Assembly: GCA_900169235.1 (NCBI GenBank)
Contig: FWCC01000023.1
Span: 186,001-250,000 of the forward strand
Origin: Zarea fungicola
Taxonomy: Eukaryota > Ascomycota > Sordariomycetes > Hypocreales > Cordycipitaceae
Direction: 5' to 3'
DNA: 64,000 nucleotides
Below the pieces are notes generated by a model. That model made no database searches and was not told where the DNA came from. It was given only the letters and a program-made list of their open reading frames with translations. The translations under genes and the position numbers were made by a program. Positions 21,561 through 32,205 of this stretch are shown piece by piece. Every line of letters begins with the position of its first letter. Position 1 is the first letter of the stretch.

Positions 21561-22757
21561 ATGATGCGCTCTACAGCCCTGCGGCCTCTCCAGCGGGCTG
21601 CGGCCTGCCAGCGCGCCGCCACCACCATCACCCGCCGGCCGATATCATCCTCTTCGGCACACCGCGCGCCAAGACTAACAGAGGAATTCAACCTCAACAA
21701 GCTCAACTCCCAGCGCCGCGACTACGAGCGCAACCGCACCGCCTTCCTGACCGCCGGTGCCGTCGCCGGCATCCTCTCCTTCATCTACACGGCGTGGAAG
21801 CTCAAAAAGGCCATTGCCGAGAAGAATGCAAAGGAAAACACGTCGTCGGTCAAGTGCGACAGCGGGGCCATCCCGACGGAGCAGTTCAAGACGGAGGCGG
21901 GCGAGATGCGCAAGATTGTCGTCCGCGACGCCGAGGGCAACGAGCTCGTCCCGACGGGCAACTCGACTGTGCCGACGTTTCCGCGCATCATTGAGGTTGA
22001 TGCGACCACCACTACCACCAGCACAACACAACAGAAGCCGCATCAGACTGCCCTCGCGGCTTCGATATCAGACGCTACGGGCACAGAGTACACGCTCGTC
22101 GGCCTGGGCATGCGCACCGTGACCTTCATCGGCATCCAGGTGTACCTCGTCGGCCTGTACGTCGCGACGCAGGACATTGCGCGCCTGCAGAGCCACCTCG
22201 TCAAGAGCGTCAACTCGGTGGCCACGACGCTGATTCCCTCAGAAAAGGACACGCTGCGCCAGAGGCTGCTCGACCCCGTGGAGGGCGAGGCCCTGTGGAA
22301 CGGCATCCTCACCGAGACGGGCCTGCGCAGCGTCATTCGCATCGCGCCCGTCCGCGACACCGACTTTCACCACCTCCGCGACGGCTTCGTGCGCGCCATC
22401 CAGGCCCGCTCGCAGGTGGACAAGCAGGCGTACGGCGACGAGGCGTTTGGGACGGCCATGAAGGAGTTTAAAGCCCTCTTTAACCGCGGCTCCGTGCCCA
22501 AGAAGAAGGAGATGCTGTTGTGCCGCGATGAGAGCGGTGCCCTGGCCGTGACCTATGATGCGTCGTCGTCGAGCGGGAAGCAGTCGCAGCGCGAGGTGCT
22601 GGGGACCGTGACGGATGCGCGCCTGTCGCAGCTGCTGTGGTTGAATTATCTGGCGGGCAGCAAGGTGGCGTCGGAGCCGGCGCGCAAGAATATTGTCGAG
22701 GGCGTCATGGAGTTTGTCGAGCGGCCGGTTGGTACTGTGGCGGCGCAGGTTGTATAA
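21561..22757 (+). CDS. aim18: Mitochondrial AIM18-like protein with chalcone-isomerase fold
   Basis: A 398-aa, single-exon protein. The N-terminus is an Arg/Ala/Ser-rich presequence without acidic residues for about 40 residues (MMRSTALRPLQRAAACQRAA), followed by a membrane segment (TAFLTAGAVAGILSFIYTAW) at about residues 60-80. From about residue 185 to the end lies the chalcone-isomerase-like domain, with TLVGLGMRTVTFIGIQVYLVGLY at its start. Fungal AIM18/AIM46 proteins are mitochondrial inner-membrane, haem-binding members of this fold and are not flavonoid enzymes. The first Met was chosen over the longer upstream frame because the presequence starts there. Confidence 0.88.
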   Translation: MMRSTALRPLQRAAACQRAATTITRRPISSSSAHRAPRLTEEFNLNKLNSQRRDYERNRTAFLTAGAVAGILSFIYTAWKLKKAIAEKNAKENTSSVKCDSGAIPTEQFKTEAGEMRKIVVRDAEGNELVPTGNSTVPTFPRIIEVDATTTTTSTTQQKPHQTALAASISDATGTEYTLVGLGMRTVTFIGIQVYLVGLYVATQDIARLQSHLVKSVNSVATTLIPSEKDTLRQRLLDPVEGEALWNGILTETGLRSVIRIAPVRDTDFHHLRDGFVRAIQARSQVDKQAYGDEAFGTAMKEFKALFNRGSVPKKKEMLLCRDESGALAVTYDASSSSGKQSQREVLGTVTDARLSQLLWLNYLAGSKVASEPARKNIVEGVMEFVERPVGTVAAQVV

Positions 22758-23285
22758 AATGGGTGTTGAAATACGCTCCGACGTGTATTATTAGGGTCAA
22801 ATGCCTTGCAAGTTACAGGGTTGACAGTATTAAGTAGATGTCCTCTTTTACTCAATCCTCTTATACCTTGCTGTATACTAATTTTGTACCTGCTACCAAT
22901 ATTGCCATCTCAACTGTACAAGAACTTTTATTGCCTGTGCGCAGTAATCTGTAAGATGCATGACTTGTCAGCATTGACATGTACAACCACTCGCCAAAAT
23001 CCATCAGCATTGTTTGTTGGTTTGTTGTTGGTCCATTTTATTTTCATTTCTAATTTTATTTTCCATGTTTTATATATTTTTTGGTAATTATTTTGGCGTT
23101 ATTTGGCATGTATCAAGTGTATACAGTGTATCCAGTAAGTATATGGTGCCAAGTGTGAGTCGAAACTGCATCTTGTGCCGTCGCTTCTATAGTCGTGAAC
23201 TGAACATTGTATCCAAAATCATCAGTTTCCGCTTAATATACTCCACATCCCATGACACCCTCGGTGCAGTGTAAAACATGTTCGC
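22758..23285. other. Convergent AT-rich intergenic region
   Basis: This lies between the 3' ends of AIM18 and glutaredoxin. It is AT-rich with T tracts and carries no gene. Confidence 0.6.
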
Positions 23286-24024
23286 TTACGCCGTAATGGC
23301 GCCGGCCTCGGCCAGCAAAGACTTGAGCTTGCCAGAGGAGTTGAGGCTCTGAATGTCCGAGTTGCCTCCAATGTGCTTCTTGCTAATGTAAATGTTGGGA
23401 ACGCTGCGCTGGCCGCTAATGTCCTCGAGGGCGTCCTGGATGGCGCCGCCGTCGGCTATCATGAGTGAGGTGCGTTAGCGACTTGATGACGACATGGGTG
23501 GTCGTGGTGGGTGGTGGGGGGAAGAAGCTTACACTCTTGGTCAAGCTCGACGGTCTTGAAGTCGACGTCGAGAGAGCTGAGCAGGCTCTTGGTAGCCTTG
23601 CAGTAAGGGCACCAAGACTTGGAGAAGACCACTAGCGGGTAAGGAATGTTAGATTTAGACATTGGACGACCGTTGTTGTGCGCGCAACAAGAGGTTGCGC
23701 ATCACGAACCAGATGCAGAGGGAGGTGGTGTAACGTACTGACGGGGTTCTCGTCAATGAGCTTTTGGGCTTTCTGGCTGGCCATGGCGACGTCTTGTGGA
23801 GAGGGAGATGAAAAGAAGCTGCGGAAAAAGTTGAACATTGGTGGTGGTGGTGGTGATGTAGAAGGACGGGAGGCGCTCTGGTTAAGTACTATGCTGGAGA
23901 TGGCGGGCGTGGGGATGCTGCTCGCAATGCCAAAAGATTTGGCGGGGGCTGCAAGAGCAGTTATAACGGGGCGACGGAAGAGAGGCGACGCTGAGCGAAA
24001 AGCCAGGGCCGTGGTGTGGTGCAT
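23286..24024 (-). CDS. grx: Dithiol glutaredoxin (CPYC), probably dual-targeted
   Basis: Glutathione-dependent thiol oxidoreductase. Three minus-strand exons, 24024-23739, 23631-23533 and 23455-23286, join in frame to give 184 aa. The active site is FSKSWCPYC. The cis-Pro/GSH-binding region is SVPNIYISKKHIGGNSD. The glutaredoxin domain begins near residue 82 (MASQKAQKLIDENPV). The first 80 residues are Arg/Ser/Pro-rich with few acids, like a mitochondrial presequence. In-frame ATGs at 23838 and 23784 could give shorter cytosolic forms, as known for yeast Grx2. The long start at 24024 is therefore the least certain part. Confidence 0.88.
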
Positions 24025-24779
24025 TGGCTGTAGACGAGACGGCAGAGGTGGTGTGTGAGATGCAATTGGGTGGTTGAATGAGGACGGGATTTTCGGACTT
24101 TTTTTTCTGACAATGACGAAATGGCTAGTTAAAGCCGATGCGCATGGAGCGTTTTCCTATTTGATTGTCTTTATTAATTACCTAACGCAGTACGTTACAC
24201 AGAAACAGGCGCAGGTACGCCATGCAGACTCATTCCAGGGGCCAACTTTACAGGGGCCGCCGCTGTATTGTACCGCTGTGGCGTTGTGGTGGGCCTCTGT
24301 TCCAGTTCCAGCTTTCTCAGCATGATTCCAAAGCACGGCACCACCTTTGTGCCTTTGCGCCTTTTGCGCCCTCTTCTAGGCGATTCTCGGCGCGAGCCGG
24401 CCCCCAATGTTGACGGCTGGTACCTGCGCACTACCCGGTGCTGTTGCCAGTATGTTTCCAGTACCACCAAAGGCTGGTGCCATATGCCGGATTGGGCGAC
24501 GCTATCGAGATTTGGATTTTATTTGAATTTCCGCAAGATTTGAATTTATTTTATTACAAATATTGGCATGTTAGTAACCGAGTGGACAGCCTGCCAGTAC
24601 ACGTGCGATACATAAACCGTAACCAGGTGTACTGTCATGTACAAGCACAACTTTACAAGGCGTCAACAATGAGCAAAAACGAAAAATAAGAGTAAGAAAT
24701 AAGAGTAAAAAAGAAGACAAACAAAATCAACATCACACCGAAATAACAACCGCCTAAACTAGAAGCCCCAAGGCACAAA
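24025..24779. other. Divergent intergenic region, no gene seen
   Basis: Promoters of the glutaredoxin and BAG genes lie here. ORFs on both strands overlap each other and have no family features. Confidence 0.55.
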
Positions 24780-26303
24780 ATGCAACCATTCAACCTCTCG
24801 TTCGCTCTAGGGTAGGTCACCATCAGCCTATAGTGGGCTCTCCCTAGTACTGTTAAAAGTCCCCGCTAAAAAGAATCAATGAGCTGGCCTCCCTGACGAT
24901 AATGACCCAATTTGTCGACTGCCTCTATCCTCAGCTGCATCCCGCTGCTGCCCAACCCTCCTCGCAAATTGTTGGCAGCGCGCATAACGAATCAATCACT
25001 TGCGGCCGCGTCGCGACATTACCACAAGAGACAACCTCTCGAGTCGCTTGACCCTTTGACCGCTTCCCTCCAACACTCGCTGCCGCAGATCCTCTCCACG
25101 CCCAAGTCCACGTCCACATCCACGTCCACGTCAACCCGACATCCAACCAATCCCTCTTCCCACCCAGCACACAAAGGTGTCCCCGAAAAGGGTCACCTTG
25201 CACCCATCGACAAGGTGGATTCCGCCCGGGCCGCCGTGGCATCCTCCGGTGCCCTGCAGAACATCGGCAGCTACATAACCGGCACCATCACCAACATCTC
25301 TGCCACCCTCCAAGACTCCAACCAATACATCTCCACCACCCTCGGCCTCCACCCCAGCCTCGTCTACACCGGCGCCGCCGCTCTCCTCGCCATACCCGTC
25401 ACCATGTCCCGCTATGGCTGGTCCCGGAGCCCCTACGCCTCCCAGGCCGGCGGCGTCCCCACCGTCACCGAGGACGACTACGCCTACATCACCTCCCAGG
25501 ACCTCGACGACGCCGGCGTCGGCCAGCTGCCGCCTAGGCACAGCCCCCGCCCGCCGCCCCAGCATGGGCCCAGCTCCGACGACGACGTCCTGCTCATCAA
25601 GAGCCGCGGCATCACATACCCGACACACTTTCCCGCCTACACCATTGGCGACGGCAAGCTCCAGGTCCGCGACGTCGCCCAGCGCGCGGGGCTCATGATG
25701 GGCCTCACCGAGCGCGAGTCCCGCTCCCTCCGCTTCCTCTACAAGGGCCGCCAGCTCAAGGACTCTGGCGCCCCTGTCCGCGAGTACGGCGTGCGCAACA
25801 ACAGCGTCCTCATGGCCATTCTCCCCGAAGGCGGCGGCGACGGCGGCCCCCCCGCTGGCCTCGCCCCCGACGAGGAGACCAGAAAGCCCAAGAAGCGATC
25901 CAAGAAGAAGAGTGGTAAGCGTGGTGGTGGTGGTGGTAACCCCGAGGACTCGGCCGGCAGCAGTAGCCAACGCGATAGCACATCCAACGGGGGCGCCAAG
26001 TCGCCGTCGCCCGCGCCTGGTGCTGCCGCGCAGAGGAGGATCAATGAGCTCGCGGCCGACTTTTCCACAAAATGGCTGCCGCTGTGCACGGCCTACATTG
26101 CGAACCCCCCGGCGGACACGCGGGCGCGCAACGACGAGCACACCAAGCTGTCCGAGACTGTGCTTCAGCATGTCCTGCTCAAGCTGGACGAGGTGGACAC
26201 GGAGGGGAACCCAGATGTGCGCCAGAGCCGCAAGGATCTCGTGCGAAGAGTACAGGACATTTTGAAAGAGGTTGATGCAGCACGTGGACCTGCTGACAAC
26301 TAG
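24780..26303 (+). CDS. BAG-domain Hsp70 co-chaperone with ubiquitin-like domain (Snl1/BAG1 type)
   Basis: Nucleotide-exchange factor for Hsp70. From 24912 on, a long open frame encodes a hydrophobic segment (LVYTGAAALLAIPVTM), a ubiquitin-like domain (YTIGDGKLQVRDVAQ to NNSVLMAILPEGG), a Lys/Gly/Ser-rich linker and a C-terminal BAG domain of about 85 residues (INELAADFSTKW to VQDILKEVDAA). The start is uncertain. The open frame has no ATG until 25404, inside the hydrophobic segment. One consistent model uses a 32-bp first exon (ATG at 24780, donor at 24812) joined to the acceptor at 24934, giving 466 aa. A shorter protein from 25404 (299 aa) is the main alternative. The hydrophobic segment suggests ER or nuclear-envelope anchoring as in Snl1, if the long form is right. 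Confidence 0.8.
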
Positions 26304-27337
26304 ACGTTAATTTTTCTTTATTTAATTTTTTTTCCTGTTTTACCTTGTTTCATCTTCTTCTTTACATTTTTACACATTACTCAAAACGGTCGAGACCAGT
26401 CAAGACGTGAGAGACACAAAATGGGTGCCTACTTTTACAGGTTTCGGATGAGGAGGGAGCATAAGTCTGCATCACTGGACGGCCGGCTTTGTATTATGGC
26501 ATTGGCGTGGATAGCGTTTGGACTTGCATGAGAACAGGTAGACTTGGGATTTTGTAGAGATGGAGTGTACATGAAATAGAGCTGCGAACCATGGACGGGC
26601 TAGCGATGGAAGTGACAATCAATTCGCATCTCTTCCAGAAACAGTAACCAGGACATTTGGCTCATTCAGACATCTACATGGCAAGATGGCCCAAGTAAAC
26701 TAGTGACATTTGGCTGATCTCAGCACATCTTCATCTAACATGGCAAGGTACTGGACTCCAGTAAATTAGGGACATTGGCTCCTTCCAGGCCGCGTATTAG
26801 CTAAGCAGTGAATTCAGTGATTTCCAATCTCAGCCAACAGTGACATTCACCACCTGTACCAGTTCCAGCTCCAGTTAATTACAGTGACATGCAGCTCCAC
26901 AGCCAGTCCAGACCGTTCATCAGTGTGTAGTCAAGTGTTGTCGGTTGTCACGTGATGTTCTATATTGGCGGCCAATCCTCGGCAACTCGCTAGGTCTTTA
27001 TGCCCTAAACTCTCTTCCACCATGAGCCCTGCTCGCTTGCCAAAATTATACCCCTAGACCTATTCCAGCTAGCGTCATTGTCCCAAAGGCACAACCCAGC
27101 CCTCAGAGCCCACTTGCCAGAGTCACTGGGCGGGTGCTGGATTTTCTTTCCTGCCCGTAATCGCGAAGCACCACTTCTTACTCTTCCCGCCGCAGCGAGA
27201 CGACACACTAACCCACAGCAACAACAGGAAAATCAGATTCTCGTTTCGCCCTTTGAGAGTTTGCCTTGTTCAAAGTTTGGTTTGAAACTTGAACATTCTT
27301 TTTTCTTCCTTTTTAATTCTCACACATTCCTGTTACG
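26304..27337. other. Intergenic, ribosomal protein promoter side
   Basis: This contains an imperfect repeat (26653-26790) and the promoter of uL13, with a CACGTG motif at about 26948. No gene is supported. Confidence 0.55.
26653..26790. repeat. Imperfect direct repeat, unit about 55-65 bp
   Basis: The phrase 'acatttggct', then 'catctacatggcaag', then 'agtaaactag' recurs from 26653, 26706 and 26772; the third copy is partial and reads 'acattggctcc'. It lies about 0.6 kb upstream of the uL13 gene. Confidence 0.55.
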
Positions 27338-28428
27338 ATGTCTTCCTTTGAGCCGGTTGTGAGTCTACCTACACCAACGAATGCCCGTGATCGAAGGCCG
27401 CACAAATACCAGCGACATGTTCAAGGATGTATGGAATGAGCAATCGGATTGCATGGTCATGGGAATTGATTTTTACAACGCCGAAATAAAGACGACCCGA
27501 CTGCGACGTTGACGCCATATCTGAACCATACTGAGCCATGCATGCCATACCCCCGCCGACATCGAATACGTCCTTGAACTTGCGCTGGGTGTTTGGGCTG
27601 GAGAATGCGGAACCAAGGGTTCCAAGCATCAAGGAGCATTGGACTAACGAATCTCTCTTGTTTACAGGTCGTCGTCGATGGCAAGGGCCACCTTCTCGGT
27701 CGCCTCGCCTCCATTGTTGCCAAGCAGCTCCTCAACGGCCAGAAGGTCGTTGTTGTCCGCTGCGAGGCCCTCAACATCTCTGGCGAGTTCTTCCGCGCGA
27801 AGCGTACGTTATACCTATATTTCAATTGTCTTGCGAAGCGTCGGTGAGCTGCACCGGCTGCACTCCCGCTTTGGAAGACATGCGATGATTGATCCGAAAC
27901 TGACCAAATGCTACAGTCAAGTACCACGCCTACCTCCGCAAGATGACCCGTTTCAACCCTACCCGCGGTGGTAAGTCTCTAAATACAGCCCAACAATGTC
28001 AATCCGCCGAGTTCTAACTTGTCTGCCCAGGTCCCTTCCACTTCCGCGCTCCTTCGCGCATCTTCTACAAGGCCGTCCGTGGCATGATCCCCCACAAGAC
28101 TGCCCGCGGTGCCGCCGCTCTCGAGCGCCTCAAGGTCTTTGAGGGTGTCCCCCCCCCTTACGACAAGCAGAAGAAGATGGTCGTCCCCCAGGCCCTCCGT
28201 GTCCTCAGACTGCAGCCCGGCCGCAAGTACTGCACCGTCGGCCGTCTCAGCCACGAGGTCGGCTGGAAGTACCAGGACGTCGTCGCCCGCCTGGAGGAGA
28301 GAAGAAAGGCCAAGGGCGCTGCCTACTACGAGCGCAAGCGCGTTGCTGCCCGCCAAATTGCCGACGCCAAGAAGACTGCCGCTTCCAAGAGCGCCGCTTC
28401 CAAGAAGCTCGCTGCTCTTGGCTACTAA
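27338..28428 (+). CDS. rpl16: 60S ribosomal protein L13a/uL13 (yeast L16)
   Basis: Component of the large cytosolic ribosomal subunit. Four exons: 27338-27358, 27668-27803, 27917-27970, 28031-28428 (202 aa, the family length). The first exon is only seven codons (MSSFEPV) and is followed by a 309-bp intron, a common layout in fungal ribosomal protein genes. The protein shows [23 protein letters not shown] at the N-terminus and [38 protein letters not shown] and a Lys/Ala-rich C-terminal tail. The codons are strongly biased to C-ending forms, as expected for high expression. Confidence 0.97.
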
Positions 28429-29721
28429 GTGGCGACTCAACGTGCCCTCGTTCTTTAATCTTCTAGGACAGAAGTTAAGGATGAGGTTGCCTCGCATTGT
28501 CTAGTCTTTTTGTCGTGCGTTTCATTCGATTGGCGCGGTGGTTCATGAGGGAAATAACAAAACATGATTTTGCTTGCGTGAAAGGGGCAAGGGAGGATCA
28601 TTGGGTTTTTTTTGACGCGGGGGAAGAAAATGGATGATTGTTCTTTTATCCTACATGTTCTATATGAAACTTTTTTTTTGTTTTGGTTTGGAAAAAAAGG
28701 CTTCGTTTCCTTCGTCAGATATGCACCACCACAATCTGGGCAAGACGGGGAAAAGTCGAAGAGGAAGAAGGACGAAAGGAAAACAAAAATCAACCCCCAG
28801 TACAGAAAACAAAACAACAAATCCCAAAACATTTTCACATCTCAAGCAGAGGGCGTTTTGTATCTTTGTGACGGAGCACCAACGCGACGGGACGATGACG
28901 ACGAGAATGGATGGGAGGATGCGAGGTGGCAGCACGGAATCACTTTTACTCAAAATGACACGACGGAAAGACTTTACACAAACACACACAGGACAAAAAT
29001 AAGAAGAAAAAAAGGGACAAACATGTTAAACCGGTCTATGGTTTCAATCTTTTGCTGGTGATATTCGGGTTATAAAGAGCTGCCAATGCAGTGCAGTGGA
29101 GGATAGATACGATGTGCAAGGGCATGAGGAGCTTGGGGAGTAGATATGGAATAATTCACTTATGATTTAAGAGCTGTACTTGGTGTGCATGAATGAGTGA
29201 CTGACTGTATAATGTACTGCTGAGGTGAATGACGACATTTGCTGTCGTGGCTTGGAATGGCTCGTTGGAAACGGTCGCTTACATGATGACTCCATGTTGC
29301 CAGCCAATTTGCACTTGTTATAATTATTATATTTTTGATACCCCAAGGGTGATTTCTAATTTCTGATTTATTTATTTATTTATTTACTTTGACTTAGTTT
29401 ATTTATTATCCATCTCTTCTCGGAGTGACGATGCTACTTGATGTGCGTTTAGGGTAGTGGGCTGGTGAGCCAAGAGAGCGGCCCCACGTCGGTTCTCCCC
29501 AGATCATGTGGTGATAAGATACGGGCGGTAAAGTGTCCTTTGGCGGGCAAGCTGGCTTGATGATCTGAGCCACATCCTCTGTTGTATATCAGCTCTCTTC
29601 CAACTTGTTCCAAATTCAAGGCCAACAATTGATGCATTTTACATGCCAATAATCCATACATTAGAAACCAAACCATAAAAGCACAACCACTCACAAACAC
29701 ACACATCCAACTCGGTTAAAT
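28429..29721. other. Intergenic, 1.3 kb, no gene supported
   Basis: 3' flank of uL13 and the Sec72 promoter. It contains poly-T/poly-A tracts and a TTTA microsatellite at about 29367-29389. Overlapping ORFs on both strands are Lys/Phe-rich artefacts of A/T tracts. Confidence 0.55.
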
Positions 29722-30336
29722 ATGGCAGACCTCGACCACTTTGACCTTTTACCCATCACACTCGACACCGCGTCCAAGCAAGTCCGCACAAGCCGGACAT
29801 CGCGCGCCCTCAACGCCGAAATCGCCCAGCTCAACGACCTCCACCGTTCCCTCCTCGCCCTCGAAACCCCCGGCAACGTGCCCCCCCCTCCCATCCCCGT
29901 CAACCCCAAGCGCACAGCACAGGTGACCAAGCTCCGGGACAATGGCAACAACGAGTACCGCAAGCAGAAATACGACGAGGCGGTGAAAATGTACACGCTG
30001 GGTCTGCAGATGGCGCTGCAGCGGCCGCTGTGGGAGCCGAGCGCGCTGGTGAGGGAAGAGGTGGCGGGCCTGCTGGCGAATCGGGCGCAGGCGCACATGG
30101 CGCTGCAGAACTGGCCCGAGGGCGGGGTGGACGCGCTGGCGAGCGTGGAGGCGAGGCGGGTGGGCAACGCCAAGGGGTGGTGGCGACGGGGGAGGTGCCT
30201 GTACGAGATGGGACGGCTGGAGGAGGCGCGGGAGTGGGTGAAGGAGGGCTTGGAGGTGGAAGGGGAGGAGGCGGAGCTGGTGTCGCTGCGCAAGGAGATT
30301 GATGCGCGGATTGAAAAGAGGAGCAAGGCCAACTGA
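29722..30336 (+). CDS. sec72: Sec72-like TPR subunit of the Sec62/63 ER translocation complex
   Basis: A 204-aa, single-exon protein. An N-terminal region (FDLLPITLDTASKQVRTS) precedes the family motif IPVNPKRTAQVTKLRDNGNN. Three TPR-like helical repeats cover residues 70-195, with the clamp-type sequences GNNEYRKQKYDEAVKMYTLGL, NRAQAHMALQNWPEG and WWRRGRCLYEMGRLEEAREW. In fungi Sec72 sits on the cytosolic face of the ER and helps post-translational import by docking Ssa1-type Hsp70. Length and motif order match. No membrane segment is present, as expected. Confidence 0.88.
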   Translation: MADLDHFDLLPITLDTASKQVRTSRTSRALNAEIAQLNDLHRSLLALETPGNVPPPPIPVNPKRTAQVTKLRDNGNNEYRKQKYDEAVKMYTLGLQMALQRPLWEPSALVREEVAGLLANRAQAHMALQNWPEGGVDALASVEARRVGNAKGWWRRGRCLYEMGRLEEAREWVKEGLEVEGEEAELVSLRKEIDARIEKRSKAN

Positions 30337-31872
30337 TGACCATGACTTGATGTTGACTGAGAGAGGTGCTTTGACCAGAAAGATGGGTTCTTTGTGTTGA
30401 TGGAGGACTCTTGGAGATCTGAAGACCTAAAAACCTTGAGACCCGGAGACCTGGAGACCTGGAGATCTGGAGACTCGAGGTGGTTTCTTCTTTTAATTGT
30501 AATTAATAGCGTATTTCTTGTGGCTCGTAAAGAGAATGAGCCCGGATTTAGATGGCATACAGTCATGTACTTATTCTGTGCATGTTGTTGTAAAGAGAGA
30601 GTATCTACCGGAATGCTTTATAAAGTGATTATGAGGTATTAAGTATTTTTATGGAATAAATTCAAAGACTTATTTGGAATAGATTCTGGAATTATGCTGC
30701 CAGACCAGCGCAGACATAGTGTCTAGACGGTGAGTACTGTCTTTAGTATGTAAAGGTATAAAGGGCAATTGATACAAGCATGGCTGTTGGCTACTGCATG
30801 ACTCTGCAGCTGTAGCCTTTTTATTTGTTTCTATTATTTATTACTATTCTGTTTCTGTTCTCTTTTCCTCCTTCTCCTTTTTTTTATTTTTTATTTTTTA
30901 TTTTTTATTTTTTATTTTTTAATTTTTAATTTATTTCTTCACATGTCCTACCAGTATTATAAATTTATTATTCCATACTTGTCCAAACCTCTGTCCATTA
31001 GTGCACGTCATATTTTAGTAGGGCGGCTTCATGGTATCGGCTTATTCATCGAGTTGTAATCCTTGCATGGATTATGTCTGCCATGTTGGCATAGAGTTTG
31101 ACACGGACCGCCCATGGTCGATATTTGCTTTTTCTTGTTTGACAAGAGCCCCTCTCTGACCTGTGAGATCGGGACTATGCGAGGCTAAAGGGGCAGGGCC
31201 CGCTCACACTCCATCCCGAAGCCATGGTAACCTTTTTGCCAAGTTTTTTTTTCTTTCTTTCTTCCTTTTGAAGAGGGTTTGCTTCGGGCGGGCTGTCGTG
31301 TGGTTCATTGGCAGAGTGGCTGGGAATGTGTGTTGGAGTTGGCAACGATGAACTCTTCTTCTACATTAAAAATGTCAGACATGGACAGACAACAGTCTAC
31401 AAGACATGGACAATTTACAAGACATGGACAATAAATTTGAATGTAGTGGTATTGAAGTTGACATGATGATTCCGTTCCAACGCCTATCCGAAGCAAGTAA
31501 TGGATGCTATGCTGTACAAACGTGACTTGAAAAAAGAGCATCTCGAGTAAAAAGAGAATCAAAGAAAAAAAAAACAAAGAGAAAAAAAAAGAGAAAAAAG
31601 CGAATACGTATGGTCCGTCCTTGGATGTCCATTTCTTCATCAAGTCTCCAAATCAGTCATGGCGAGAGGCCAGTGTCTGCTGGCTGGTGTATCGTGTGGA
31701 TGCAACGAGCGCGGTAAAAAGAATCGAGAAAAGAGACGGAGCGATGATGGACGTCTCTGCTTGTACATACGCTGTATTGTAATTTGAACATGAGAGGTGG
31801 TGTGTCGTGTTGCTTGTGCTTGTTGCTGGTTTTGTAAAGTTGATTTTATATTCTTGTTCCTTGGTCGTGTGT
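30337..31872. other. Convergent AT-rich intergenic region
   Basis: No gene is supported. It holds short 'gacctggag' direct repeats at about 30438-30475, an ATTTTTT microsatellite (30877-30932) and 'agacatggaca' repeats at about 31377-31430. Confidence 0.55.
30877..30932. repeat. ATTTTTT microsatellite
   Basis: The heptamer 'attttttt/attttttt'-type unit is repeated about seven times in an otherwise AT-rich spacer. Confidence 0.8.
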
Positions 31873-32205
31873 TTATTGCACCTTTTCGACGAGCTGTTGC
31901 TTCTCCGACATGACCGTGGTGGGCTTCTTGGTACGGGGACGCATGACGGCGTCTTGGGAGCTCATGCGACGGCCGAGGGCACGCTCGAGCTTGGCGCCGA
32001 GGGCGAGCTTGTGGAGGTTGTCCGTCTTTTCCTCGCTGAGGGTGACGCGCTGGTTGGAGAGGGCCTTGTTCTCCATGCGCTCGAGGCCGGTGGCAATGTC
32101 GCGAAACTCGGCGTGGGCGGAATCGTTGGAGGCAAAGGTTGGGGTGACGGAGGGGGCGACGCTATATGTGCTGTAGCGGACCGAGGTGCGGGCCTTTGTA
32201 GCCAT
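31873..32205 (-). CDS. Conserved small fungal protein, function unknown
   Basis: A 110-aa, single-exon ORF starting at a well-placed ATG. It reads as a real protein: a Ser/Thr/Tyr-rich N-terminus (RYSTYSVAPSVTPTFASN), then an amphipathic helical stretch (EFRDIATGLERMENKALSN) and a basic segment (LGAKLERALGRRMSSQDAVM). It has no signal peptide, membrane segment or cysteine. I recognise the pattern as a short uncharacterised protein found across filamentous ascomycetes but cannot name a domain. The neighbouring Sec72 gene converges on it from a distance and gives no functional hint. Confidence 0.7.
   Translation of the reverse strand: MATKARTSVRYSTYSVAPSVTPTFASNDSAHAEFRDIATGLERMENKALSNQRVTLSEEKTDNLHKLALGAKLERALGRRMSSQDAVMRPRTKKPTTVMSEKQQLVEKVQ

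Noticed and set aside
27359..27916. Possible intronic C/D snoRNA in the uL13 gene
   Set aside because: CTGA and TGATGA-like words occur, but spacing and terminal stems do not fit a box C/D RNA. It would need a covariance-model scan.
28612..29061. 149-codon open frame on the plus strand after uL13
   Set aside because: It lies in A/T-tract sequence with an overlapping open frame on the other strand. The Lys/Asn/Thr-rich composition reflects base content.
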